Origin: an uncultured Alistipes sp. | GTDB lineage: Bacteria > Bacteroidota > Bacteroidia > Bacteroidales > Rikenellaceae | Length of the DNA: 24,886 bases | Reading direction: 5' to 3' | Assembly (NCBI GenBank): GCA_900546005.1 | Contig: URBJ01000028.1 | Coordinates: forward strand, 1-24,886 | In this document: positions 1 through 7,650 of the stretch, one piece after another | Layout: every line of letters begins with the position of its first letter | How positions within the stretch are numbered: position 1 is the first letter of the stretch | Translations under genes and position numbers: made by a program | The notes under the pieces: generated by a model | The model's input: the letters and a program-made list of their open reading frames with translations, nothing else | Told to the model about the DNA's origin: nothing | Databases searched by the model: none

Positions 1-732
1 ACCGTCAACAACACAGTCAAGCGGTCTTTCGGCAATGTGAACAGGCATACCCGTCTGTTGCATAACAAGCATATCAAGTCCCTTGAGTAACGCACCGCCG
101 CCCGTGAGCATAATACCGTGGTCGATTATGTCGGCAGAAAGCTCAGGCGGAGTTTTTTCAAGAGTGGTTCTGATTGCCTCAACAATTGTTGCAAGCGGAT
201 CGGCAAGAGCCTCTCTGACCTCGGCTGAGGAAATTGTAATATCCTTTGGAAGTCCGTCAACAAGGTTTCTGCCCTTGACAACAAGGTTTTTTTCTTCCTC
301 ACCCGGATATGCGGAGCCGATTTTCATTTTGATGTCTTCGGCAGTTCTTTCACCGATGAGGAGATTATATTTTCTTTTGACATAGGTTGAAATCGCCTCG
401 TCAAACTTATCTCCGGCAACTCTTACGGAACAGGCTGTAACAATGTCACCGAGAGAAATTACGGCAACCTCGCTTGTGCCTCCGCCGATGTCAACAACCA
501 TACTTCCGCACGGTTCGTCAACGGGCATACCTGCGCCGATTGCGGCAGCCATTGGTTCTTCGATAAGAACAACGGGAGGCTTTGCACCTGCCTGATATGC
601 GGCGTCCTCAACAGTCTTTCTCTCAACCTCGGTAACACCCGAAGGCATACAGATTATAACTCTCGGCTTGCTGAAAATTCCGGGTTTCACCGCCTTTTTG
701 ATAAAGTGCTGAAGCATTTTTGCGGTTATTTT
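1..732. other. Segment of foreign composition (Firmicutes-like)
   Basis: This stretch encodes the distal part of the mreB frame, but its protein sequence and codon use (Arg AGA only, Leu CTT/CTC, many GTT and ACA codons) differ from every other gene in the window. The switch falls within or next to a block coding for DGVIADF at about 733-753, where unrelated mreB genes can share a long identical run of bases. A mis-join of two genomes during metagenomic assembly is the simplest explanation; a natural allelic replacement is possible. The limits are approximate because they rest on reading codons by eye. Confidence 0.75.
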
Positions 733-960
733 AAAATCGGCAATAACACCGTCCTTGAGCGGACGAATCGTCTTGATATTCTGATGGGTCTTACCGTGCA
801 TCTGGCGGGCTCTCTTACCGATGGCCTCCACTTTGCCGGTATGTTGGTTGAGCGCAACGATCGAAGGCTCGTCCACTACGATCTTACCGTTGCTGATAAT
901 GATCGTATTGGCGGTCCCCAGATCGATGGCCAACTCTTGTGTCAATGAGAACAATCCCAT
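1..960 (-). CDS. mreB: Rod-shape protein MreB, partial and chimeric
   Basis: Actin-like ATPase that organises cell-wall elongation at the inner membrane. The frame starts at ATG 960 and stays open for 320 codons to the window edge, so the C-terminus (normally near residue 340) is missing. The phosphate-1 loop (AIDLGTANT, residues 11-19) and the second nucleotide motif (DIGGGTSE) are visible. Residues 1-68 read like Bacteroidota MreB (MGLFSLTQELAIDLG, QMHGKTHQNIKTIRPL). From about residue 77 the protein reads like a Firmicutes MreB (PRVIICMPSGVTEVE, IGSAYPGEEEKNLVVKGR). Codon use changes at the same place: after it every Arg is AGA and Leu is CTT, CTC or one TTA, with no CTG or TTG. It lies 39 bases downstream of purH on the same strand, the usual Bacteroidota arrangement. 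Identity as MreB is certain; continuity of the two halves in one genome is doubtful. Confidence 0.9.
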   Translation of the reverse strand, partial: MGLFSLTQELAIDLGTANTIIISNGKIVVDEPSIVALNQHTGKVEAIGKRARQMHGKTHQNIKTIRPLKDGVIADFKITAKMLQHFIKKAVKPGIFSKPRVIICMPSGVTEVERKTVEDAAYQAGAKPPVVLIEEPMAAAIGAGMPVDEPCGSMVVDIGGGTSEVAVISLGDIVTACSVRVAGDKFDEAISTYVKRKYNLLIGERTAEDIKMKIGSAYPGEEEKNLVVKGRNLVDGLPKDITISSAEVREALADPLATIVEAIRTTLEKTPPELSADIIDHGIMLTGGGALLKGLDMLVMQQTGMPVHIAERPLDCVVDG

Positions 961-999
961 AACGTTGTGTCTTGTTAAAATATTTTTCGAAAATCGAGC

Positions 1000-2520
1000 C
1001 TAATGTTTGAAATGGCGCAGTCCGGTAAACAGCATGGCCATTCCGTTCGCATTGCAGTAGTCGATACTTTCATGGTCACGAACCGATCCACCCGGTTGGA
1101 TTACGGCGTCGATACCCTCTTTGTGGGCAATCTCCACGCAGTCGCCGAACGGGAAGAAGGCGTCCGAAGCCATTACGGCGCCGTGCAGGTCGAACCCGAA
1201 ACTCTTGGCCTTGGCGATCGCCTGTTTCAAAGCGTCGACGCGCGAGGTTTGGCCGATACCGCTGGCAATCAGCATGCCGTTTTTGGCCAGTACGATGGCG
1301 TTGCTTTTCGAATGTTTGACGATCTTGTTGGCGAAGATCAGGTCTTTCAGCTGTTCGGGTGAAGCCTGTTTTTGGGTTGCATAGTGGGACTCGCCGTCGA
1401 CGCCGCCTACCTTCAGGTCGCGGTCCTGTACAGCCACTCCGTTCAGTAGCGAACGGAACTGTTTCGGACAGCGGGTCGTATCTTTAAGCCGCAGGATGAT
1501 GCGGTTTTTCTTGCATTCCAGAATCTGAAGGGCCTCGGGGGTGTAGGAGGGAGCCAGTATCACCTCGAAAAAGATCTTGTTGATCTCTTCAGCGGCTGCG
1601 GCATCTATCTCGCGGTTGCAGATCAGTACACCGCCGAATGCCGATACGGGATCGCCCGCCAGTGCATCTTTCCACGCCTCGAGAACCGTAGGACGGCTTG
1701 CTACTCCGCAAGCGTTGTTGTGCTTCATGATGACGAACGTCGGTTCGGAGAACTCTTCGATCAGGTTGATTGCGGCATCGATGTCGAGCATGTTGTTGTA
1801 GGAGATCTCCTTGCCGTGGTATTTTTCGAAGAGCCGGTCGAGGTCTCCGTAGAAAACGGCCGATTGGTGGGGGTTCTCTCCGTAACGCAGGGCGGTTCCC
1901 TTATTGAAGCTCAGCTTGAACACATCGATTCCCTCTTTCCGGTTGAAGTAGTTGAAAATCGCCGTATCGTAATGTGAGCTGACCGAGAAGGCGTATGCTG
2001 CGAACCGGCGGCGTTGTTCGATGGTGGTCGCGGAGTGCTGTTTTTCGATGATGTCGTAGAATTCGTCGTACTGGTCGACCGAGGGAACGATGATGACGTC
2101 CTTGAAGTTTTTGGCAGCGGCACGAATCAGCGAGATTCCTCCGATGTCGATCTTCTCGATGATGGCCTGTTCTTCGGCACCCGAAGCGACGGTCTGTTCG
2201 AACGGATAGAGGTCGACGATCACCGCGTCGATTTCGGGAATCTCATATTGAGCGGACTGTTCTTGGTCTTGCGGGTTGTCGCGACGGGCCAGAATACCGC
2301 CGAACACTTTGGGGTGCAGGGTCTTGACACGTCCTCCGAGAATCGACGGATAACCCGTCAGGCTCTCTACCGAGGTGGCCTTCAACCCCAAACTCTCGAT
2401 AAACGAGAGGGTTCCTCCGGTTGAATATATGGTAACTCCGTCTTCAGCCAATTTTCTGGCGATGCGGTCGAGTCCGTCTTTGTAGTAGACTGAAATAAGT
2501 GCGCTTTTTATCTTTTTCAC
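1000..2520 (-). CDS. purH: Bifunctional AICAR formyltransferase / IMP cyclohydrolase PurH
   Basis: Catalyses the last two steps of IMP synthesis in the cytosol: formylation of AICAR with 10-formyl-THF, then ring closure. The N-terminal MGS-like cyclohydrolase domain has STGGT and GGRVKTLHPK; the C-terminal transformylase domain has RYGENPHQ and MKHNNACGVA. With the start at GTG 2520 (MKKIKSALISVYYKDG) the protein is 506 residues, close to my recollection of about 507 for Bacteroides PurH. A longer frame from GTG 2553 is open, but that codon lies inside a good -7 promoter box (TATCTTTG), so it would not be on the transcript. mreB follows 39 bases downstream and is probably co-transcribed. Function is certain; the start is inferred. 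Confidence 0.96.
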   Translation of the reverse strand: MKKIKSALISVYYKDGLDRIARKLAEDGVTIYSTGGTLSFIESLGLKATSVESLTGYPSILGGRVKTLHPKVFGGILARRDNPQDQEQSAQYEIPEIDAVIVDLYPFEQTVASGAEEQAIIEKIDIGGISLIRAAAKNFKDVIIVPSVDQYDEFYDIIEKQHSATTIEQRRRFAAYAFSVSSHYDTAIFNYFNRKEGIDVFKLSFNKGTALRYGENPHQSAVFYGDLDRLFEKYHGKEISYNNMLDIDAAINLIEEFSEPTFVIMKHNNACGVASRPTVLEAWKDALAGDPVSAFGGVLICNREIDAAAAEEINKIFFEVILAPSYTPEALQILECKKNRIILRLKDTTRCPKQFRSLLNGVAVQDRDLKVGGVDGESHYATQKQASPEQLKDLIFANKIVKHSKSNAIVLAKNGMLIASGIGQTSRVDALKQAIAKAKSFGFDLHGAVMASDAFFPFGDCVEIAHKEGIDAVIQPGGSVRDHESIDYCNANGMAMLFTGLRHFKH

Positions 2521-2552
2521 CGTCTTGTATTGTTTAATATGTTTTAGAACCA

Positions 2553-2560
2553 CAAAGATA
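2553..2560 (-). promoter_or_regulatory. -7 box of the purH promoter
   Basis: The minus strand reads TATCTTTG, a perfect TAnnTTTG. A TTG at 2585-2587 is 24 bases upstream, a little farther than usual. Transcription would start near 2546, about 26 bases before GTG 2520. Confidence 0.55.
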
Positions 2561-2685
2561 CAAAAAAAAAGATGATGCTTGTGGCAAGTCGTAAAAATAT
2601 GCCGTTGCGATCGAATATTTCGAAGTGATTTTTCATCTCCCCGTGAATAAAACGTGGGGAAGAGGCGGTTATTTTAAATTATTTG

Positions 2686-2693
2686 TAAATTTG
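2686..2693 (+). promoter_or_regulatory. -7 box of the gpsA promoter
   Basis: TAAATTTG matches TAnnTTTG and would start transcription near 2700, roughly 15 bases before ATG 2716. No convincing -33 TTG is visible at the usual distance; only T-rich sequence is there. Confidence 0.5.
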
Positions 2694-2715
2694 TGGACTT
2701 GAAAGCGGTGAGCGT

Positions 2716-3723
2716 ATGGGATATAAAATCGAGACCCATGCACGGTGCGCGGTTATCGGGTACGGTAGTTGGGCAACGGCGTTGGTCAAAATATTGCACG
2801 AAAACGAACAAAGGGTCGGATGGTATATCCGCAACGGCGAGGTGTTGGAGCACATTCGCCGATACAAAACCAATCCGCGATACTTGCGCGATGTGCACTT
2901 CGATACGGAGTGTTTGTGGCTCTCCGACGATCTGAACCGGATCGTTGAGGACTCGGATCTGCTCGTTTTGGCGACTCCGTCGATCTATCTGAAGACGACG
3001 CTGGCTCCGCTGACCGTTCCGCTCGAGTCGAAATTCGTCGTCTCGGCCATCAAGGGGATCATTCCCGAGGAGTTGGTTACCGTGGCCGAGTACATGAAGA
3101 TGACCTATGGGCTTCCGTTCGATCAACTCGGAATCGTCTCCGGACCGTGTCACGCCGAAGAGGTGGCTCTTGAGCGTCTCTCCTATCTGACCGCCGTCTG
3201 CAAAACCCCCGAAAACTCCGAAGCGCTCGGACGAAAGATTCGGACCGATTATATCCGGGTGACTCCTTCGACCGATATTTACGGCATAGAATATGCCGCT
3301 GTGCTCAAGAACATCTATGCCATTGCTGTGGGTATGGCGATCGGATTGGGATACGGCGACAATTTTTTGGCGGTGTTGATCTCGAACGGAGCGATGGAGA
3401 TGGCGCGTTTTATGGAACAGACCTATCCCGAGAAGCGAAATGTGTTCGCGTCGGCCTATCTGGGCGATCTGTTGGTAACCTCCTACTCTCAGTTCAGCCG
3501 TAATCGACGGTTCGGTTTGATGATCGGAAAGGGCTATTCGGTGCATTCGGCTCAGATGGAGATGAGTATGGTGGCAGAAGGGTATTATGCCGCCGATTGC
3601 ATCATGAAGATTAACCTGCGCAAAGGGGTGGATATGCCGATTGCAGGAATGGTTTACGAAGTGCTCTATCGAGGAGCCTCGCCTGCGGCTTCGATGCGGG
3701 CGTTGACCGACCGGCTGTTTTGA
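2716..3723 (+). CDS. gpsA: Glycerol-3-phosphate dehydrogenase [NAD(P)+] GpsA
   Basis: Reduces dihydroxyacetone phosphate to sn-glycerol-3-phosphate, the backbone for phospholipids, in the cytosol. The 335-residue length fits the family. The Rossmann motif GYGSWATA is at residues 15-22; SGPCHAEE and the catalytic-lysine region EYAAVLKNIYAIAVG, followed by GLGYGDN, are present. The ATG at 2716 lies just after a TAnnTTTG promoter box and leaves a short N-terminal extension before the nucleotide-binding strand. pgi follows after 121 bases on the same strand, a neighbour pair I recall from other Bacteroidales. Nothing unusual in the sequence. Confidence 0.96.
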   Translation: MGYKIETHARCAVIGYGSWATALVKILHENEQRVGWYIRNGEVLEHIRRYKTNPRYLRDVHFDTECLWLSDDLNRIVEDSDLLVLATPSIYLKTTLAPLTVPLESKFVVSAIKGIIPEELVTVAEYMKMTYGLPFDQLGIVSGPCHAEEVALERLSYLTAVCKTPENSEALGRKIRTDYIRVTPSTDIYGIEYAAVLKNIYAIAVGMAIGLGYGDNFLAVLISNGAMEMARFMEQTYPEKRNVFASAYLGDLLVTSYSQFSRNRRFGLMIGKGYSVHSAQMEMSMVAEGYYAADCIMKINLRKGVDMPIAGMVYEVLYRGASPAASMRALTDRLF

Positions 3724-3844
3724 TGAAAAGAAGAAGCGTCGGGTCAGGAGAAGCGAAAAACGGGGAAAGCATGGAACTTCATAATCGAAAACACGTGCAA
3801 TGATGACAGAAAGAGAGTATTAAAAATCATAAAAACAACGAATT

Positions 3845-5188
3845 ATGAGTATGATTAAAATTTCTATCGACAAGATTCAGGGCGGAGTATCGCTCGATGA
3901 GGTCAAAGCTCTGAAAAACGATGCCGAAAAGGCGAACCGCATGCTGCATGACGGTAGCGGCAAGGGAAACGATTTCTTGGGTTGGGTCAACCTTCCGAAC
4001 GAAATTACGCCGGAGCAGTTGGCGGCTATCGAGGCATGTGCCCGCTCCATGGCTTCGTTGTCCGAAGTGATCGTGGTGATCGGAATCGGAGGATCGTATC
4101 TGGGTGCGAAGGCTGTGCTGGAGGCCATGAGCGACTCGTTCCGTTTCTTGCACAAGACACAGGACACGCCGGTGGTGCTGTTCGCTGGACAGAACCTCAG
4201 CGAAGATTACCTCTATGAGCTGCTCGATGCCGTAAAACCCTACAAATTGGGTGCTGTGGTTATCTCGAAATCGGGAACGACGACCGAACCGGCCGTGGCA
4301 TTCCGGATTATCAAGGAGGAGATCGAGAAGCGTTACGGGAAGACCGAAGCCGCACGTCGGATCGTTGCGGTGACCGACGCCAAACGCGGTGCGTTGCGGA
4401 CTCTGGCTCAACAGGAGGGCTACGTGACTTTCGTGATTCCGGACAATGTGGGCGGCCGTTACTCGGTACTGACTCCGGTCGGATTGTTGCCGCTCTCTGC
4501 CGCAGGGGTCAATGTAGAAGAGCTGGTACGTGGAGCACGCGATATGGCTCGGGCTACGGCTCCGGACGTGCCGTTCGAGGAGAATCCGGCTGCCTTGTAT
4601 GCCGCTGCGCGGAATGCGCTCTACCGGAAAGGGTATAAAACTGAGATATTGGCCAGCTACGATCCGAAATTGCAGTATGTAGCCGAGTGGTGGAAACAAC
4701 TCTACGGCGAGAGTGAAGGCAAGGAAGGTAAGGGTATCTTCCCGGCCAGCGTTACCCTGACGGCGGATCTGCACTCGATGGGACAATATATCCAACAGGG
4801 TGAAAGAACGCTGATGGAGACCGTGATCAGCATCAACAAGCCGAAACATGAATTGAAGATCGATTCCGATGCAGCCAACCTCGACGGATTGAACTATCTG
4901 GCCGGTAAACGGGTGAGCGAAGTCAATCTGATGGCCGAGATGGGAACGTTGTTGGCACATGTCGACGGTGGCGTGCCCAACATCCGGATCGAGCTTCCCG
5001 AACTGACGGAGTACTATTTGGGCGGATTGCTCTACTTCTTTGAAAAGGCGTGCGGCATCAGCGGATATCTGCTCGGGGTCAATCCGTTCGACCAACCCGG
5101 AGTTGAGGCCTATAAAAAGAATATGTTCGCATTGCTCGGCAAACCCGGATACGAGGATCAGGGAGACGCCTTGCGCAAGAGATTGTAG
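3845..5188 (+). CDS. pgi: Glucose-6-phosphate isomerase
   Basis: Interconverts glucose-6-phosphate and fructose-6-phosphate in glycolysis and gluconeogenesis. It is 447 residues, the short form typical of Bacteroidota and many Gram-positives rather than the ~550-residue enterobacterial form. Two SIS sugar-phosphate domains are visible: [10 protein letters not shown] (80-89) and SKSGTTTEP (141-149), then [13 protein letters not shown] (201-213). ATG 3845 is followed two codons later by a second ATG; the first is kept. No clear promoter is visible in the 121-base gap after gpsA, so read-through from gpsA is likely. Confidence 0.97.
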   Translation: MSMIKISIDKIQGGVSLDEVKALKNDAEKANRMLHDGSGKGNDFLGWVNLPNEITPEQLAAIEACARSMASLSEVIVVIGIGGSYLGAKAVLEAMSDSFRFLHKTQDTPVVLFAGQNLSEDYLYELLDAVKPYKLGAVVISKSGTTTEPAVAFRIIKEEIEKRYGKTEAARRIVAVTDAKRGALRTLAQQEGYVTFVIPDNVGGRYSVLTPVGLLPLSAAGVNVEELVRGARDMARATAPDVPFEENPAALYAAARNALYRKGYKTEILASYDPKLQYVAEWWKQLYGESEGKEGKGIFPASVTLTADLHSMGQYIQQGERTLMETVISINKPKHELKIDSDAANLDGLNYLAGKRVSEVNLMAEMGTLLAHVDGGVPNIRIELPELTEYYLGGLLYFFEKACGISGYLLGVNPFDQPGVEAYKKNMFALLGKPGYEDQGDALRKRL

Positions 5189-5294
5189 TGCGACGTATGT
5201 CGGAAAAGCGTCCGTTTATCGGGCCGATCCCCGAGGTTTACCCCAGAGGGGACGACCGAAGCGGAGAAGGAAAATCTTAAAATTTTTTATGAAA

Positions 5295-5316
5295 TTTCGG
5301 AGGAAAACTCCGGAAA
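5295..5316 (+). repeat. Inverted repeat upstream of the fba -7 box
   Basis: Arms TTTCGGAG (5295-5302) and CTCCGGAAA (5308-5316) pair with one bulged base around a 5-base GAAAA loop. It lies 5 bases before the fba -7 box, where a DNA-binding regulator could act. Whether it is an operator is inference. Confidence 0.4.
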
Positions 5317-5321
5317 ATCAT

Positions 5322-5329
5322 TAAATTTG
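5322..5329 (+). promoter_or_regulatory. -7 box of the fba promoter
   Basis: TAAATTTG is a perfect TAnnTTTG, giving a leader of about 30 A/T-rich bases before ATG 5367. No standard -33 TTG is present at 19-22 bases; an imperfect inverted repeat occupies part of that region. Confidence 0.55.
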
Positions 5330-5366
5330 TGACATTGAATTTATTAACATTAACATAGATCAAGTC

Positions 5367-6371
5367 ATGGTTAATTACAAAGATCTGGGCCTTGTCAACA
5401 CCAGAGAGATGTTCAAAAAGGCTATCAAAGGAGGTTATGCCATCCCGGCATTCAACTTCAATAACATGGAACAGCTGCAGGCGATCATCGCAGCAGCGGT
5501 TGAAACCAAGTCTCCGGTAATCCTTCAGGTATCCAAGGGAGCACGTAACTATGCAAATCCTACCTTGCTGCGTTACATGGCTCAGGGTGCCGTAGAATAT
5601 GCAAAGGAGTTGGGTTGTCCGAATCCTCAGATCGTATTGCATCTGGATCACGGCGATTCGTTCGAACTGTGCAAGAGTTGTGTAGACATGGGCTTTTCGT
5701 CGGTTATGATCGACGGTTCGCACCTGCCCTATGAGGAGAACGTCGCTCTGACCAAGAAGGTCGTAGATTACGCTCATCAATATGACGTAACCGTAGAAGG
5801 CGAACTGGGTGTATTGGCCGGCATCGAAGACGAAGTCAGCGCAGAGCACCATACCTATACGGATCCGGAAGAGGTGGTTGATTTTGCAAAGCGTACAGGT
5901 TGCGACTCTTTGGCTATCTCGATCGGAACATCGCACGGAGCTTACAAGTTCAAACCCGAACAGTGTCATGTAGACCCGGCTACCGGACGGTTGGTTCCTC
6001 CTCCATTGGAATTCTCCGTATTGGATGCCGTGATGAAAAAACTGCCGGGCTTCCCCATCGTATTGCACGGATCGTCGTCGGTTCCTCAGGAAGAGGTGGA
6101 TACGATCAACAAGTACGGCGGAAAATTGGAAGCAGCGATCGGTATTCCCGAAGATCAGTTGCGTAAAGCGGCTAAATCGGCTGTCTGCAAGATCAATATC
6201 GACTCGGATTCCCGTCTGGCAATGACGGCTGCTATCCGTAAAGTATTTGCTGAAAAACCGGCTGAATTCGACCCGCGTAAATATCTGGGTCCGGCTCGTG
6301 ACAACATGAAGAAATTGTACGAACACAAGATCATCAACGTATTGGGATCTGCCGGTAAACTGGATTGCTAA
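5367..6371 (+). CDS. fba: Class II fructose-1,6-bisphosphate aldolase
   Basis: Zinc-dependent aldolase that splits fructose-1,6-bisphosphate into glyceraldehyde-3-phosphate and dihydroxyacetone phosphate. The class II signature LHLDHGDSFE (91-100) holds a zinc-binding His; GELGVLAGIEDE, SIGTSHGAYKF and IVLHGSSSVP carry the remaining metal and phosphate-binding residues. The 334-residue length fits the class. The gene has its own promoter box and a strong terminator, so it appears to be a single-gene unit. Codon choice looks like that of a well-expressed gene. Confidence 0.97.
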   Translation: MVNYKDLGLVNTREMFKKAIKGGYAIPAFNFNNMEQLQAIIAAAVETKSPVILQVSKGARNYANPTLLRYMAQGAVEYAKELGCPNPQIVLHLDHGDSFELCKSCVDMGFSSVMIDGSHLPYEENVALTKKVVDYAHQYDVTVEGELGVLAGIEDEVSAEHHTYTDPEEVVDFAKRTGCDSLAISIGTSHGAYKFKPEQCHVDPATGRLVPPPLEFSVLDAVMKKLPGFPIVLHGSSSVPQEEVDTINKYGGKLEAAIGIPEDQLRKAAKSAVCKINIDSDSRLAMTAAIRKVFAEKPAEFDPRKYLGPARDNMKKLYEHKIINVLGSAGKLDC

Positions 6372-6396
6372 TCAGCGTCAGAGCATAACGATAGAA

Positions 6397-6433
6397 GAGG
6401 GACGACCGAAAAAACGGCCGTCCCTCGTTTTTT
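6397..6433 (+). terminator. Intrinsic terminator after fba
   Basis: A 12-base stem with one mismatch (GAGGGACGACCG at 6397-6408 with CGGCCGTCCCTC at 6415-6426), an A6 loop, and a run of six T ending at 6433, 26 bases past the fba stop. Confidence 0.9.
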
Positions 6434-6806
6434 GTGTGTGCTTGCGGAAAAGATACATGTGTTTGGGGTCTACTGACGGATTCGTGACGTGCAAGAATCT
6501 TGTGGCATAGAACAAGCGGCGTCCTGCATATCTTGTATCATTTGTATCACTTGATTGAAAATAATTGACATTCGGTTTGGAAAGATCCTCCTTGAGTAGG
6601 CTGGGCAAAAAGCGGAATTAAAAATGAGGAGGGTTTCTCTCTGTTGAAAATAAATCGGGGATGGGGTTGCAGTTTGCCGAATTTTCGTTACCTTCGCGTC
6701 ACGGGAAAGTGGTTTTATTCATTGGGAAAAAGCACTCTGCCAACAGCTTAATGGGTCGGTACCGTTTGTGACCGGCGATTGTCGAACGAATTTTGATGCT
6801 GTATGG
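6434..6806. other. Intergenic region, no gene seen
   Basis: No protein with recognisable features is encoded here; a 76-codon minus-strand frame spans the fba terminator and is not believable. The stretch holds a pair of direct TTGTATCA repeats (6533-6540 and 6542-6549) and, near its right end, the promoter that most likely serves mqnA. Confidence 0.6.
6667..6696 (+). promoter_or_regulatory. Promoter of mqnA
   Basis: TTG at 6667-6669, a 19-base spacer, then TACCTTCG at 6689-6696 (one base off TAnnTTTG). The start would be near 6703, leaving a leader of about 100 bases before the ATG cluster at 6807. Confidence 0.55.
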
Positions 6807-7577
6807 ATGATGATGCGGAGCCGAATTATTGCGCTATCATACCTCAATACCATACCTTTTATATATGGGATAGAGCATGCGGACGTAGCGTTGCATGCCG
6901 ATCTGATCTTGTCGCCACCCCGAAATTGTGCCGCTTCGCTGCGGAACGGTGAGGCCGATATCGCCTTGATTCCGGTGGCGGCCATTCCGACTATTCCCGA
7001 TATCCGGATTATTACACCTTATTGTATCGGTGCCAGCAACTCGGTCCGTACGGTCGTGCTGGCCTCCAATACGCCGATCTTCCAGATCGATACGATCTAT
7101 CTCGACAGCCATTCGCTGACTTCGGTCGGTTTGGTCCGTGTTTTGTCCTCTCGTTGGTGGCATATCTCACCGGAATGGAGAGCGATGGAGGATTTTTCGG
7201 TGTTGGACGATCCGCAGGATCGAACGGGTTATCTGATGATCGGAGATAAGGTGTTTACACATGAAAACAATTTCCGTTACTACTATGATCTGGCTGATCA
7301 ATGGCGCGAGATGACGGGATTGTCTTTCGTATTTGCCGCATGGGTAGCTCGCAAATGTGTGCCCGAAGAGCGTGTCGCAGAACTTACATCGGCCTTACGC
7401 TATGGGGTCGGGCACATCTCGCAGGCGATCTCTTGTTATCACTACGATGACAAACCGTATGCATACGACTATTTGACCAAAAATATCGATTACCGTTTTG
7501 ATGAAGAGAAACATCGTGCTCTAAAACTCTATTGGACGGAGAAGATGAAGGTTGACCCCCCGATCGGACCCGGCTGA
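6807..7577 (+). CDS. mqnA: Chorismate dehydratase MqnA (futalosine menaquinone pathway)
   Basis: First committed enzyme of the alternative menaquinone route: removes water from chorismate to give 3-[(1-carboxyvinyl)oxy]benzoate. The fold is a periplasmic-binding-protein-like two-lobed domain. The family hallmark SYLNT is near the N-terminus (residues 11-15 from this start), followed by a DIALIPVAAIP segment and, near the middle, DSHSLTSVGLVRVL. Three ATG codons in a row (6807, 6810, 6813) are all plausible starts; the frame extends back to GTG 6768, but those residues are not typical of the family. The length of about 256 fits. No other mqn gene is in the window. corA follows after 73 bases. 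Confidence 0.88.
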   Translation: MMMRSRIIALSYLNTIPFIYGIEHADVALHADLILSPPRNCAASLRNGEADIALIPVAAIPTIPDIRIITPYCIGASNSVRTVVLASNTPIFQIDTIYLDSHSLTSVGLVRVLSSRWWHISPEWRAMEDFSVLDDPQDRTGYLMIGDKVFTHENNFRYYYDLADQWREMTGLSFVFAAWVARKCVPEERVAELTSALRYGVGHISQAISCYHYDDKPYAYDYLTKNIDYRFDEEKHRALKLYWTEKMKVDPPIGPG

Positions 7578-7650
7578 AGACTCCTCTGATGCGACGCTCT
7601 CGGAGGAGACGGAACAAACCCGAATATTTACCCTCTAAAGCATAGAAGAG

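Noticed and set aside
83..385. Plus-strand frames opposite mreB
   Set aside because: The minus strand carries an unbroken MreB frame with clear actin-fold motifs; the plus-strand frames are shadows.
3827..5095. A 422-codon open frame antisense to pgi, with similar long antisense frames opposite gpsA, fba, pnp, fabF and the lipoprotein gene
   Set aside because: They lie exactly opposite well-identified genes, and their predicted proteins are low-quality (rich in Arg, His and Ser). They arise because the real genes rarely use the codons whose complements are stops.
6378..6608. A 76-codon minus-strand frame after fba
   Set aside because: It contains the fba terminator hairpin, has no promoter or recognisable domain, and looks like chance.
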